Source: Microcystis aeruginosa W13-11
GTDB lineage: Bacteria > Cyanobacteriota > Cyanobacteriia > Cyanobacteriales > Microcystaceae
DNA: 39,883 nucleotides
Assembly (NCBI GenBank): GCA_009995705.1
Contig: JAADBR010000022.1
Span: forward strand, 1 to 39,883
Direction: 5' to 3'
The position numbers were made by a program, and so were the translations under genes. This document shows positions 8,710 through 17,042 of the stretch, piece by piece (within the stretch, counting starts at the first letter, position 1; each line of letters starts with the position of its first letter). Below the pieces are notes generated by a model that did no database searches, had not been told where the DNA came from, and saw only the letters and a list, made by a program, of their open reading frames with translations.

Positions 8710-10041
8710 CTAATTGCGACTGAGGGAGTTAATTCGCTCGATTAGTTGCGCTAAGATGTCTTGTAATTGTCGGTCTTGATGTTGGGAAAGGTTGATTTTG
8801 TCACAGCTATAAATAACGGTGGTGTGATCTTTGCCGCCAAATTCTTCGCCAATGCGCGGTAAACTTAAATCCGTGTGTTGACGCATCAAATACATCCCAA
8901 TCTGTCGAGCAAAACTAATTTCTCGCCGGCGGGAATTTCCCTTTAGATCAGAGATCGAGAGTTGAAATTTTTCCGCTACTACCGCCATGATAATCTCAGG
9001 AGAAGTGGCGATTTTGGCCATTGGTGGATTTAAAACTGGCGCGATATTTTCTACCGTCATCGGCAATCCGGAGATAGAAATATAAGTAGTAGCCCGGATT
9101 AATGCCCCCTCTAATTCGCGAATATTAGAAGTATAATTAACGGCAATATATTCGATAACTTCTCGTGGGAGACGCAGATTTTCGTACTCGGCTTTTTTTT
9201 GTAAAATTGCCATACGAGTCTCGATATCTGGTGCTTGGATATCGGCGACTAATCCCATGGAAAAGCGAGAAATTAAACGATCCTGTAAACTGGGAATCTG
9301 TTTAGGGAGGCGATCGGAGGCTAAAACTACCTGTTTTCCCGCTTCGTGCAGGGTATTAAAGGTATGAAAAAATTCTTCTTGAGTGTATTCTTTTCCTTCA
9401 ATAAATTGTAGATCATCCACTAATAATATATCGGCATGACGATAATGATTACGAAAACTTTCCATACTATCTTGACGGATAGCGGTGATTAAATCATTCG
9501 TAAATTGTTCCGTCGATACATAAAAAACCCTAGATTGAGGATATAATTCCAGACGATAATGACCGATCGCTTGCATTAAATGGGTTTTACCTAATCCCAC
9601 ACCACCACAGAGAAAAAGCGGGTTAAATTCGCGTCCGGGTAATTCCGCCACCGCTAAAGCAGCCGCGTGGGCCATGCGGTTAGTTGGACCGACAACAAAA
9701 CGGGAAAAATTATATTTAGGGTTAAGTTGATTAGTGGGGGATAATTCTAATTCTAAGCTACTGTTGGGCTGGAAAATAGCAATCGAATCCCCCTGTTGTG
9801 CCGTTAGTTGAATCTCAACGGGATAACCGACGATATCCTCCACTACTTCGGCAATTGTTGACAGATAATTTTTCTGAAGATGGTTAAGAATAAAGGGATT
9901 GGCAGCCTGAATTACTAAGCGATCGTTTTGCCATTCTTTAACCGTCGCCGTTTGAAACCAAGTCTCAAAAGCGGGACGGGTTAATAGTAATTTTAGACGC
10001 TCTAGGAGATTATGCCAAAGTTGTTGGGTGCTGCTATCCAC
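8710..10041 (-). CDS. dnaA: Chromosomal replication initiator protein DnaA
   Basis: A 443-residue AAA+ initiator that binds origin DnaA boxes and opens DNA in its ATP form. Domain I covers about residues 1-90, a short linker follows, then the ATPase core with Walker [12 protein letters not shown] (about 146-156) and Walker [10 protein letters not shown] (about 205-213). The C-terminal helix-turn-helix has the signature [16 protein letters not shown]. The start is GTG at 10041. I saw no cluster of TTATCCACA boxes nearby, so the gene does not mark the origin here, as is common in cyanobacteria. Confidence 0.98.
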   Translation of the reverse strand: MDSSTQQLWHNLLERLKLLLTRPAFETWFQTATVKEWQNDRLVIQAANPFILNHLQKNYLSTIAEVVEDIVGYPVEIQLTAQQGDSIAIFQPNSSLELELSPTNQLNPKYNFSRFVVGPTNRMAHAAALAVAELPGREFNPLFLCGGVGLGKTHLMQAIGHYRLELYPQSRVFYVSTEQFTNDLITAIRQDSMESFRNHYRHADILLVDDLQFIEGKEYTQEEFFHTFNTLHEAGKQVVLASDRLPKQIPSLQDRLISRFSMGLVADIQAPDIETRMAILQKKAEYENLRLPREVIEYIAVNYTSNIRELEGALIRATTYISISGLPMTVENIAPVLNPPMAKIATSPEIIMAVVAEKFQLSISDLKGNSRRREISFARQIGMYLMRQHTDLSLPRIGEEFGGKDHTTVIYSCDKINLSQHQDRQLQDILAQLIERINSLSRN

Positions 10042-10161
10042 GGTTAATTTTGATTAACAAAGTTGCTCTAGTGCCGCTGCGGGGAAACCTTATCAGTTTA
10101 GCGAGATTTTGCCGTTGACGATAAAATGATTTTCAGAGGGAAACAATTAATCTTTATACAG

Positions 10162-10704
10162 ATGACACAAGTTTTAACAATCACCCAATTAGGAAACCCA
10201 ATTCTACAGCAAAAAGCACCGGAGATCGATAATCTTCTCGATTCTGACTGTCAAAATTTGATCGATTCCCTGATTACCACGGTACAAGCTGCCCACGGGG
10301 TGGGAATCGCCGCGCCCCAAGTTGCTCGGTCTCTGCGTCTGTTTATCGTTGCTTCTCACCCCAATCCTCGTTATCCCGACGCTCCGATCATGTCACCCAC
10401 TGCCATGATTAATCCGCGTATTTTGCAGGTGAGCGAGGAAATGGTCAAGAGTTGGGAAGGTTGTCTCTGTGTCCCCAATTGGCGCGGTTTTGTCCCCCGT
10501 CATCAGTGGATTGAGGTGGCCTATTATGATCGCAATGGTCGGGAAATCCGTCAAGTTTTCAGGGATTTTGTCGCACGCATCTTTCAACACGAATACGATC
10601 ATCTGGAGGGAATCCTCTTTCTTGATCGCCTTGCTTCTCCAGCGGATTTATACTCGGAGGAAGAATACCAAAAAATCAGTAATATTGCTGAATATAAGCG
10701 TTAA
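10162..10704 (+). CDS. def: Peptide deformylase
   Basis: A metalloenzyme that removes the formyl group from the initiator methionine of new proteins. All three motifs are present: GVGIAAPQ, EGCLCVP (a metal-binding Cys) and HEYDHLEG (two His ligands and the catalytic Glu). Motif 2 reads EGCLC where EGCLS is usual. I start at the ATG at 10162, where homology to the family begins (MTQVLTITQLGNP). An upstream in-frame ATG at 10126 would add 12 residues; neither has a clear ribosome binding site. Diverges from dnaA. Confidence 0.92.
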   Translation: MTQVLTITQLGNPILQQKAPEIDNLLDSDCQNLIDSLITTVQAAHGVGIAAPQVARSLRLFIVASHPNPRYPDAPIMSPTAMINPRILQVSEEMVKSWEGCLCVPNWRGFVPRHQWIEVAYYDRNGREIRQVFRDFVARIFQHEYDHLEGILFLDRLASPADLYSEEEYQKISNIAEYKR

Positions 10705-11198
10705 CGAAGGCAGGGGGCAGGCTTCGGCCGTGAGACTTCCGACTTTCGGCGAGCCGCCCTGTCCATTAGTCACATCTTTCTTAACATTTCAAACCTTTGT
10801 AGCACAGAGCTTTCAAGACTCAGTTAACAATCTGTAATATTCCTTGTTGACACCCTTGCTGACAAAGAAAAAACTGAAATCAAGTCAGGATAAGGGTTGG
10901 AGTGCTTACTAACAAAATTGTTAAGAAAGACCCCTATAAGGGATAGCTTATGAAAGGGAGTGCTGATAAGCTGTTGACTATCTAAATTACTCGTTAAAAT
11001 TGCAGGGGAGCGCCAGAGCAGGGAGAATTAGTTCGAGCATTTGTACTAAAATTTCCAATACCTAGTTTAAATTCAATACAGCCTAGACGGGGGGATCTAA
11101 TAGTTTTTAGCACCCAAGTACTCAGCTAAAAAAACTGATAACTGATAACCCGGGAGAAAATATAATTGTAGCTACCTACCCATTCCTGATTAATTCCT
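10705..11198. other. Gene-free interval between def and the DUF2996 gene
   Basis: No open frame here is convincing. The interval begins with a G-rich block (GGCAGGGGGCAGGCTTCGGCC), has a 7-bp inverted repeat AGCTTAT/ATAAGCT near 10946-10971, holds copy B of the dispersed ~103-bp repeat, and ends with a TGATAACTGATAAC word about 60 bases before the next gene. Confidence 0.6.
10979..11082. repeat. Dispersed ~103-bp repeat, copy B
   Basis: Same-orientation relative of 2788-2890. TATCTAAATTACT, GCAGGGAGA and CATTTGTACTAAAAT are shared in order with similar spacing. It carries no frame. Confidence 0.6.
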
Positions 11199-11660
11199 AT
11201 GGCAGAAGAAACCACCACCCCCGCAACTCCGGCAGCAGAAGCAGCAAAACCGGTTCAACCTGCGGCTGCTAAAAAACCCAAGGAGCCTACCGTCGAGGAA
11301 AAACCCTTTGCTGAATTTATCGAGCAGTATTTTCAGCCCGCATTGGCTGCCGCCTTGCAAAAGCTGGGTATAACTGATATAAAGCTGTCCTTTAAACAGG
11401 ATAAAATTCCCGTGCAGGGCCTTTCTAGTTCTCCCTGTTGGCAGTTAAGCGGCAATTGGCTCGAGGGAATGCGTCAATTTAGCATTTATTTTTTAGAAGA
11501 AGACATCAATGGCAAAAAAGCTTTTTCTCAAGCTGAGGGCGGTGCTCAACCTAGTACTCTTGAATCATTTATGATCGATGAAAGGAAAGTTAGTCTTGAT
11601 TTACTGTTGTTTTACACCCTGCAACGGCTTAACGGTCAAAAGTGGTTGACAAGAAACTAA
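11199..11660 (+). CDS. DUF2996-family protein
   Basis: A 153-residue soluble protein. The first ~40 residues are Ala/Pro/Thr/Lys-rich and probably disordered. From about residue 42 a conserved domain of the cyanobacterial/plastid DUF2996 type follows (FAEFIEQYFQPALAAALQKL, then SCWQLSGNWLEG-like and FYTLQRLNGQKWLTRN at the end). From memory, the plant relative LPA3 is linked to photosystem II assembly, which would suggest a similar role here; I could not check this. No neighbours of known function. Confidence 0.7.
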   Translation: MAEETTTPATPAAEAAKPVQPAAAKKPKEPTVEEKPFAEFIEQYFQPALAAALQKLGITDIKLSFKQDKIPVQGLSSSPCWQLSGNWLEGMRQFSIYFLEEDINGKKAFSQAEGGAQPSTLESFMIDERKVSLDLLLFYTLQRLNGQKWLTRN

Positions 11661-11671
11661 AATTGCTGAGG

Positions 11672-11732
11672 ATTAGCGATCGAGAAGGGGGGTAAAATGA
11701 GCATAGACGACCACTGCTTATCGATCGCTAAT
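11672..11732. promoter_or_regulatory. 12-bp inverted repeat before the DUF3110 gene
   Basis: ATTAGCGATCGA (11672-11683) and TCGATCGCTAAT (11721-11732) are perfect reverse complements across 37 bases, directly before the ATG at 11740. Each arm contains a HIP1-like core. It could form a hairpin in the leader or bind a dimeric regulator. No T tract follows, so a terminator is less likely. Confidence 0.45.
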
Positions 11733-11739
11733 AGTAATT

Positions 11740-12117
11740 ATGCGTGTATTTGTACTACTTTTTAACGCAGGCACAGAAAACGAAGGTATCCACACCATTC
11801 AAATGGGAGCTATCAATAAGGTGTTGATGTTTGAATCGGAAGATGATGCCACCCGTTATGCGTTGCTGTTAGAGGCACAGGATTTTCCGACTCCCACGGT
11901 AGAGAAAATTGATTCGGAGGAAGTGGCAGAATTTTGTCGCGGCGCCGGCTATCAAGCGGAAATGATTGCAGCGGGTATGTTGGTAATTCCCCCCGAAAGC
12001 AATGCCTCCGAGTTGGATTGGCAAAAAGAGGAAGTCCCCCCCGCCGAGGAGGAGTTTTCCGAGATTCCCGATGCGGAGTTAGACAGCATCCGTCGTCGTC
12101 TAGAAGGACTTTTGTAA
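11740..12117 (+). CDS. DUF3110-family protein
   Basis: A 125-residue acidic, soluble protein. The N-terminal half (MRVFVLLFNAGTENEGIHTI, then an ED-rich helix and DFPTPTVEKID) matches the cyanobacterial DUF3110 family. The C-terminal ~40 residues are Glu/Pro-rich and end in a short helix (DSIRRRLEGLL). Function is unknown; conservation in cyanobacteria and plastids hints at a photosynthesis-related role, which is inference. Confidence 0.75.
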   Translation: MRVFVLLFNAGTENEGIHTIQMGAINKVLMFESEDDATRYALLLEAQDFPTPTVEKIDSEEVAEFCRGAGYQAEMIAAGMLVIPPESNASELDWQKEEVPPAEEEFSEIPDAELDSIRRRLEGLL

Positions 12118-12119
12118 TC

Positions 12120-12320
12120 CAGTGATTCAGTGAACAGTAATCAGTAGTTTGGAGTCAGTCCTGATGTCAAAGTGGACACCGCCAAACATGAAAATATTCT
12201 GATTGAAGAATTGGCGTTATTTCAGCTTCTATTTTCCAGTCAGAAGACAGGATAATAAATCAATGTTGTTCCCTGTTCACTGATAACTGTTCCCTGCTCC
12301 CCGATAACTGATAACTGAAT
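12120..12320. repeat. Cluster of TGATAACTG-type repeats with a 30-bp repeat inside
   Basis: The spacer before yraN consists of several CAGTGATTCAGTGAACAGTAATCAG and GTTCCCTG-TGATAACTG words. Bases 12214-12243 recur exactly at 39688-39717. It looks like debris of small mobile repeats and holds no gene. Confidence 0.65.
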
Positions 12321-12740
12321 ATGACAACCGTGGGGGAATTAGGCGAAAATTTGGTGGCGGATTGGTTGCAATTACAGCAATGGCATATCCTCCAGCGTCG
12401 TTGGCGTAGTGGTGGCGGTGAAATCGATTTAATCGTCTTATCTAAATCTCAGGGGATTCTTGCTTTTGTCGAGGTGAAAACCCGCAGCACTGGCAATTGG
12501 GATTTAGGGGGTAAATTAGCGATCAATGACCGTAAACAGGGGAGAATTTACGCAGCTGCCCAGATATTTCTCTCCTTTTATCCCCAATGGTCCGATTTAA
12601 CCTGTCGTTTCGATGTGGCTTTAGTTAGTTGTCAAAAAAGTTCTCTATTAGCTTTACCTGAGTTTTCCCTTGATTATCCCTGTCAGCGTCAGGCAGGTTA
12701 TCAATTGCAGTTACAGGAATATCTCGTGGCGGTTTTCTAA
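12321..12740 (+). CDS. YraN/UPF0102 family putative endonuclease
   Basis: A 139-residue protein with the restriction-endonuclease-like fold of the UPF0102 family. GENLVADWL near the start, SGGGEIDLIV (Glu/Asp of the active site) and LAFVEVKTR (E-x-K) form the PD-(D/E)xK-like pattern. Helix KLAINDRKQGRIYAAAQIFL follows. Proposed roles in other bacteria involve DNA processing, but the biochemical function is not settled. Confidence 0.85.
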   Translation: MTTVGELGENLVADWLQLQQWHILQRRWRSGGGEIDLIVLSKSQGILAFVEVKTRSTGNWDLGGKLAINDRKQGRIYAAAQIFLSFYPQWSDLTCRFDVALVSCQKSSLLALPEFSLDYPCQRQAGYQLQLQEYLVAVF

Positions 12741-12751
12741 AAACACAATAG

Positions 12752-12771
12752 GCCCGCCTAGGGAGGCGGGC
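12752..12771 (+). terminator. Hairpin after yraN
   Basis: GCCCGCCT and AGGCGGGC form a perfect GC-rich 8-bp stem with a 4-base loop, 11 bases past the stop codon. The following sequence (TTCATCTTG) is only mildly T-rich. Confidence 0.65.
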
Positions 12772-12819
12772 TTCATCTTGTACAAACGATATGGACTCCT
12801 AAAAGTTTAACGGACTCAA

Positions 12820-13031
12820 TATAATAGGGGTTTACGGAAACCACAACAGTCTATCTGTCAACTATCAAGATCTCTCAGTTTACCGACTCAGGTACTGATT
12901 ACGGCTCACCCCATCTGTCCTATTGAGCAACAGAGGCGAAACCATACTTTACTTTACAAACTTTGAGAATCTGCGTCCGATTTAGCTGTTGCGTTGAGCT
13001 AGAGCAGGTGGCACAGGCTCTAGGTCTTTTT
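12820..13031 (+). ncRNA. Candidate small RNA of ~200 nt
   Basis: The 12772-13188 interval has no supportable gene. It contains a perfect TATAAT at 12820-12825 and, about 175 bases on, a terminator-like hairpin: CTAGAGC (12999-13005) with GCTCTAG (13017-13023) followed by GTCTTTTT. Inside, CAACAG (12844-12849) can pair with CTGTTG (12986-12991), closing a ~135-nt interior. Length and outline are comparable to cyanobacterial 6S RNA, but I do not recognise the sequence. No good -35 box is visible. Confidence 0.3.
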
Positions 13032-13188
13032 GCCTGGAAGGAAGTTGAGTCGCTTCCTTTGTGCCTTTATGTTTTTAATATAACACCTTTGTCGGGACTC
13101 GATCGAGCTTGTGATTAAAGTTTACATTTATTGATTTTTAGCAAAAATTGCCGTTACAAAACTATGGGAAGTGGGGAGAGGGGTGTGA

Positions 13189-13989
13189 TTAATGATCACC
13201 GATTAGGGACTGAATCTCCTCTCTGTAGGCAAAAGGAGCGCGACTGAGAGCCTCTTGAAAGAGGGGTTGAGCCTCTTGATTTTTGCCCTGTTCTTTTAGT
13301 ATGATCGCCGTCGCTAAAATCGGTCGGAAATCGTTAACATCCATCTGTTGAGCTTGTTTATAGGCGTTTAAAGCTTCTGGATAATTTTGCCGCTCGAAAT
13401 AGATTTTGCCCAAAAGTAACTGAACGGAAACGATATCGATTAAACTGGCGGGATTATTGGGATCGGCAGCGGCTTTTAAAGCGCGATCAATCGTGTCTTT
13501 GACTAGACTAATCGCCTCGGTATGGCGATTTTGGCTAAGAAATAAATTAGTTAATCTAGTTAAGGCCCGTAGATCTTGGGGTTGGGAGGCTAAAAGGCTG
13601 CGATAACTGGCTGTAGCTCCTGCATAGTCCTCTATTTGCTGTTTTGCTTCCGCTAAAAGTAGTAGATAATCGGATTGTTGGGGGTTAAGTTGCGCTAATT
13701 TTTCTAAAGGTTCGATCGCTTGCTTTAAATCGCCCTGCTGTAGGCGAGTATCTAATAATCCCCGTAAAGCCGTCTGATTATCGGGTTCGCGCTCTAAAAT
13801 CATCTGATAACCCAGTGCTTGACTGGCTAATTTCTCTTGTTCCACTGCGGACAGATGACTCTGGCCCGAGGAGTGCTGACTCTGGAGAATAGAAGTCAAT
13901 AGCGGCATCATCGAGAAAGACAGCAAAGCTAATAACATCAGGATGAGACCGATGGACAGCCAACGACGGTTAGAGAGAGAGGCTTTCAT
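13189..13989 (-). CDS. Membrane-anchored TPR protein
   Basis: A 266-residue protein with an N-terminal membrane anchor (WLSIGLILMLLALLSFSMMP, about residues 10-30) and then four to five tetratricopeptide repeats, for example residues ending ...PQQSDYLLLLAEAKQQIEDY and ...GKIYFERQNYPEALNAYKQA. TPRs are protein-protein docking scaffolds, here probably outside the cytoplasmic membrane or at its surface. No enzyme domain is present. Function not assignable. Confidence 0.85.
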   Translation of the reverse strand: MKASLSNRRWLSIGLILMLLALLSFSMMPLLTSILQSQHSSGQSHLSAVEQEKLASQALGYQMILEREPDNQTALRGLLDTRLQQGDLKQAIEPLEKLAQLNPQQSDYLLLLAEAKQQIEDYAGATASYRSLLASQPQDLRALTRLTNLFLSQNRHTEAISLVKDTIDRALKAAADPNNPASLIDIVSVQLLLGKIYFERQNYPEALNAYKQAQQMDVNDFRPILATAIILKEQGKNQEAQPLFQEALSRAPFAYREEIQSLIGDH

Positions 13990-14176
13990 AGACTGGGGTG
14001 GGAGGGAACAGACAGAAAAATGTTATGGAAATCTGGAGATTTGATGAGGGGATCGATCAAATTCGCCGCTCTTTATTGAGTACAATGGGCAGACAGTCAA
14101 GACTCAAAAGGGTTTTGACAAGGTTGACAGTCAAAAGATCATGGTTCTTAATATACTAGATGCCAGTAGAGTCGCC

Positions 14177-14201
14177 CTAGAGGGTTATTGTAATCCTCTA
14201 G
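14177..14201 (+). promoter_or_regulatory. Leader hairpin before the 14264 gene
   Basis: CTAGAGGGTTA and TAATCCTCTAG pair over 11 positions, one of them G-U, with a 3-base loop, about 60 bases before the next start codon. Just upstream are two TTGACA words in GACAGTCAA repeats (about 14093-14140). It could be a leader structure or an attenuator; the T tract is weak. Confidence 0.4.
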
Positions 14202-14263
14202 ATCGCGCTTTTGACTTGCTTGATTACTAATTTACTATGTGTCTCCGCCGCTAGGAGTGTGAT

Positions 14264-15136
14264 ATGAATCGTTCTGGGAATCGGTTTACCGAATCACCGA
14301 AAACCCCCCCGACTCCTGAAGTGGAACTTCAGGAAGTCCCCCTTGAGTCCCCCCATACTGAGGCTGATTTAGCCGTAGAGTCAGCCACCCCCGAAGAAGT
14401 CAAACGTCAACAACCGATCCCCCCTCCCAGTCATCTGCGGCAGTATCGGGCGATCGGTCTCGTCTATGGCCATTATCAGCGATCGGAGGAACAATTAACT
14501 AAAGGCAATATTTTAACTGCCGATGGTACTCTGATCGATTCTGTGATTCTCGGTCGGGTGATCAGTTTGGTTAAAAATCATCTCGATCTGGAAAAACCCC
14601 ATCTTTGGGTGGTTTATCCCCGCACCCGTCAGGAAAATGATGCCCTTCATGTTCAGATTGTCGGTGTTTGGGAACCAGAAACCCTGAAAAAAGAGGATGA
14701 TCAGGAGATCGAGCCTCTACCCGCTTCTACCCCGGGTTATTTTTCGATTCGAGGCGAAGTCATCTTTACTGAACGGGAAAATCAAGCGGTAGTGGTCAAA
14801 ATCCGACAAATGCCCAAAACTGAAGCGGACAAACCCAAGTTTTTTAAACTAAAATTGCGCGGCACTTTACCAGGTAAACCGATCGGTCGTTTTTGGGATT
14901 TTCAGGTACAACTGAAAGGAGATGCCTTAACCATTTTGGAGGGTTTAGACCTCGGTTTTGCCAGTAAGAAAAAACCCATGGGTAAGGGAGGTTTTAAAAA
15001 GCCTTTTGATAAAAATCGTCATCCCTCGGCCGATAGATATTCTCGACCGGAAGGGGAAGGAGAAAAGCGACCTTTTACCCCCAGACAATCCCCTATCCCT
15101 CGGCCTTCCCGATCCAAACCCCTATCGGAGAACTAA
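14264..15136 (+). CDS. Conserved cyanobacterial hypothetical protein
   Basis: A 290-residue protein I do not recognise by name. A disordered acidic/Pro-rich leader (residues 1-60) precedes a folded region (about 65-225) beginning LRQYRAIGLVYGHYQRSEEQ and containing the beta-rich stretches KPHLWVVYPRT, DALHVQIVGVWEP and GYFSIRGEVIFTE. The tail (230-290) is basic, with KKKPMGKGGFKKPF and Arg/Pro/Ser repeats, which suggests RNA or nucleic-acid contact. TAGGAG precedes the ATG with suitable spacing. No membrane segments. Stand-alone gene. Confidence 0.7.
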   Translation: MNRSGNRFTESPKTPPTPEVELQEVPLESPHTEADLAVESATPEEVKRQQPIPPPSHLRQYRAIGLVYGHYQRSEEQLTKGNILTADGTLIDSVILGRVISLVKNHLDLEKPHLWVVYPRTRQENDALHVQIVGVWEPETLKKEDDQEIEPLPASTPGYFSIRGEVIFTERENQAVVVKIRQMPKTEADKPKFFKLKLRGTLPGKPIGRFWDFQVQLKGDALTILEGLDLGFASKKKPMGKGGFKKPFDKNRHPSADRYSRPEGEGEKRPFTPRQSPIPRPSRSKPLSEN

Positions 15137-15143
15137 TTTTTTT

Positions 15144-15172
15144 CTAGGGATGGGTTCTGCACCCATCCCTAG
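15144..15172. terminator. 12-bp hairpin between convergent genes
   Basis: CTAGGGATGGGT and ACCCATCCCTAG are perfect complements with a 5-base loop, lying between the convergent 14264 (plus) and 15206 (minus) genes. The T run precedes rather than follows the stem on the plus strand, so termination is plausible but not textbook. Confidence 0.5.
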
Positions 15173-15205
15173 GTTTACAGGTTTTGTTCAGGAGTTAGTT
15201 GCTCC

Positions 15206-15679
15206 TTAGTATCTGGGAATACGAGCGCGAATTCTATAACTATAACCTGTTCCCAAAATCTCGGTGATAAAAACTGCTAACTGAGTGCCTAAAATCGCTT
15301 CATCGGCAGAACTAAAAGATTTATAATCTTCTATTAACCACTCTTGACCACCATTAACTAAAGTACATCTAAATGTACCAAGAGATTCGGCAATTTCTGT
15401 ATATTCTGTATAGTTTCTCGTTCTTACTTCTCCCCTACTATCTGCTCTCAAACATAATTGATTAAGTTCTGCATAAAATTTGGCAGGAATTTTGTCTAAA
15501 TCACCCCCTTTAGTCGCCCAACGCACAAAAAGATGGAAAGACCAAGGAAGATTGAGATAAACTAGATAACATAAAACCAGAATAGTTGTTAAATATAAGG
15601 AGGAAGTCAAGAATTTATCATATTTTCTTTTTCGGGATCGATTTAGCCGTTTGGCTAAATCTAGCTTTGATTTTCTCAT
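15206..15679 (-). CDS. Hypothetical membrane-anchored protein
   Basis: A 157-residue protein of unknown family. A strongly basic N-terminus (MRKSKLDLAKRLNRSRKRK) leads into one membrane helix (about residues 24-43), so the remaining ~110 residues are probably outside. That part is mixed alpha/beta (FRCTLVNGGQEWLIEDYKSF) and ends in Arg-rich YRIRARIPRY. It diverges from the 15700 gene with only 20 bases between start codons, so the two promoters overlap the genes. Confidence 0.6.
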   Translation of the reverse strand: MRKSKLDLAKRLNRSRKRKYDKFLTSSLYLTTILVLCYLVYLNLPWSFHLFVRWATKGGDLDKIPAKFYAELNQLCLRADSRGEVRTRNYTEYTEIAESLGTFRCTLVNGGQEWLIEDYKSFSSADEAILGTQLAVFITEILGTGYSYRIRARIPRY

Positions 15680-15699
15680 TTTAATTAGTAAAAAATAAG

Positions 15700-16623
15700 A
15701 TGTATAAAAAAATTCTGCGTTTTGCTCCGATTATCCTGTCCTTGAGTTTATTTATTCTAGCGGTCTGGGCAATTAGTCAAGAATTTAAACACTACACTTT
15801 TGCCCAACTCTTGGCTAGTTTAAATCATATTACCACAAGTCGTAAGCTAGAAGCTATTTTTTGGATGGCTTTGGGTTATTTGTCGATGACGGGTTATGAT
15901 CGCCTAGGTTTTTATTATATCAATCATGCCTTAGCTTTAGGGACTATTATCCGCACTGCTTTTATCAGTTATGCCCTTGGTAATACCATTGGTTTAACCT
16001 TATTTTCTGGGACAGCGATCCGTTATCGTTTCTATACTCCTGCGGGGGTGGGGGTGGTGGATATTGCCAAAGTGATCACTTTTACCCATTTAAGCTTTTG
16101 GTTAGGAATGTTAGGCATTGGTGGTGTAAGTTTCCTCCTTGATCCCCAACGGATTCCTCAACTTTTAAAATTACCTTTTTTAACTACTAAACCTTTAGGA
16201 GTAATTTTTTTATTGCTGGTTACAGGCTATTTTTTCTTGACTCTCGCCTATAAAAAACCGATAAAAATTGGCAAAGAAAATATCTATTTACCCTCTTGGA
16301 CTCTTTCGTTGGCTTTGATTTTGTTGACTTTTATTGATTGGATATTAGCCGCTAGAGTTCTATATCTTCTTCTCCCAGACAACTATAATACTTCGTTTTT
16401 GGGATTTTTCGGTCTCTATGTATTTGCCATGACGGCAGGGGTATTAAGCAATGTGCCGGGGGGAATAGGTGTTTTTGAGTTTATCATGCTGAGATTACGC
16501 CCCGAATATGTATCTAATGCCGAGCTTTTCGGTTCTTTAATCGCCTATCGAGCTATTTATTATTTCCTGCCTTTAATTGTCGCTTTTGTCTGGTTATTGG
16601 GTTACGAAACGCGCAGAAAATAA
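15700..16623 (+). CDS. YbhN/UPF0104-type integral membrane protein
   Basis: A 307-residue protein with about eight membrane helices, resembling the flippase half of lysylphosphatidylglycerol synthase (MprF) and the UPF0104/YbhN family. Characteristic are FISYALGNTIGLTLFSGTAI and RYRFYTP in the middle and the glycine motif GVLSNVPGGIGVFEFIML near the C-terminus. The aminoacyl-transferase domain of MprF is absent, so it would act only as a membrane or lipid translocator, if at all. Substrate unknown. Confidence 0.82.
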   Translation: MYKKILRFAPIILSLSLFILAVWAISQEFKHYTFAQLLASLNHITTSRKLEAIFWMALGYLSMTGYDRLGFYYINHALALGTIIRTAFISYALGNTIGLTLFSGTAIRYRFYTPAGVGVVDIAKVITFTHLSFWLGMLGIGGVSFLLDPQRIPQLLKLPFLTTKPLGVIFLLLVTGYFFLTLAYKKPIKIGKENIYLPSWTLSLALILLTFIDWILAARVLYLLLPDNYNTSFLGFFGLYVFAMTAGVLSNVPGGIGVFEFIMLRLRPEYVSNAELFGSLIAYRAIYYFLPLIVAFVWLLGYETRRK

Positions 16624-16688
16624 AGCCCGCAAATTAGCTTAAACGGACAAAAAAAGTCCCCATGCCGTCATAGCTGGGGGGCATCAAT

Positions 16689-16889
16689 CTAGTAGGCTAA
16701 AGTTTCTAAAGTTTCCCGTAGATAGGAACAAATGCGAGCATCAGCATCGTCTCTATTTTTACCTGATTCTAGTTGTTCTTGCTGCCAACGCCGAAAACCG
16801 GAACTAGCGGCGATGGCTTGTTTTAAATGCTCCCAAGTGTGATGATCTTTGTGAAGTGGGGTGTCAGAAAATGTGGTGGAGTTGCCCAT
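16689..16889 (-). CDS. Small conserved hypothetical protein
   Basis: A 66-residue, charged, helical protein (HTWEHLKQAIAASSGFRRWQ ... YLRETLETLAY) with no membrane segment. I place the start at the ATG at 16889 because AGAGG lies 5-6 bases upstream. An in-frame ATG at 16925 has no ribosome binding site. Family and function not recognised. Confidence 0.6.
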   Translation of the reverse strand: MGNSTTFSDTPLHKDHHTWEHLKQAIAASSGFRRWQQEQLESGKNRDDADARICSYLRETLETLAY

Positions 16890-16973
16890 CTTTACCTCTG
16901 GTGGTAGGGTTGCACCTTTTAACATAACTTAAAAATGGTTGGAAATTCTGATAACTGGGACACAATTAGACAG

Positions 16974-17022
16974 AAAAAGGTGTTGCCTAGCGGGAAAGCT
17001 GCGGGGATGCCAACACCTTTTT
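16974..17022 (-). terminator. Terminator of the 17043 gene
   Basis: AAAAAGGTGTTG (16974-16985) pairs with CAACACCTTTTT (17011-17022), perfect over 12 bp, with a small inner hairpin in the loop. On the minus strand the stem follows the 17043 stop by about 20 bases and ends in TTTTT. Confidence 0.75.
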
Positions 17023-17042
17023 TGAGAAAATCTAGCGGATTT

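Noticed and set aside
8585..10161. Possible replication origin beside dnaA
   Set aside because: No cluster of TTATCCACA-like boxes or AT-rich unwinding region was seen on either side of dnaA. A single TTATCCAC near 39847 is expected by chance.
12741..13188. tmRNA, RNase P RNA, SRP RNA or tRNA in the gene-free stretch
   Set aside because: None of their conserved sequences or a cloverleaf was found; only a general small-RNA possibility is kept.
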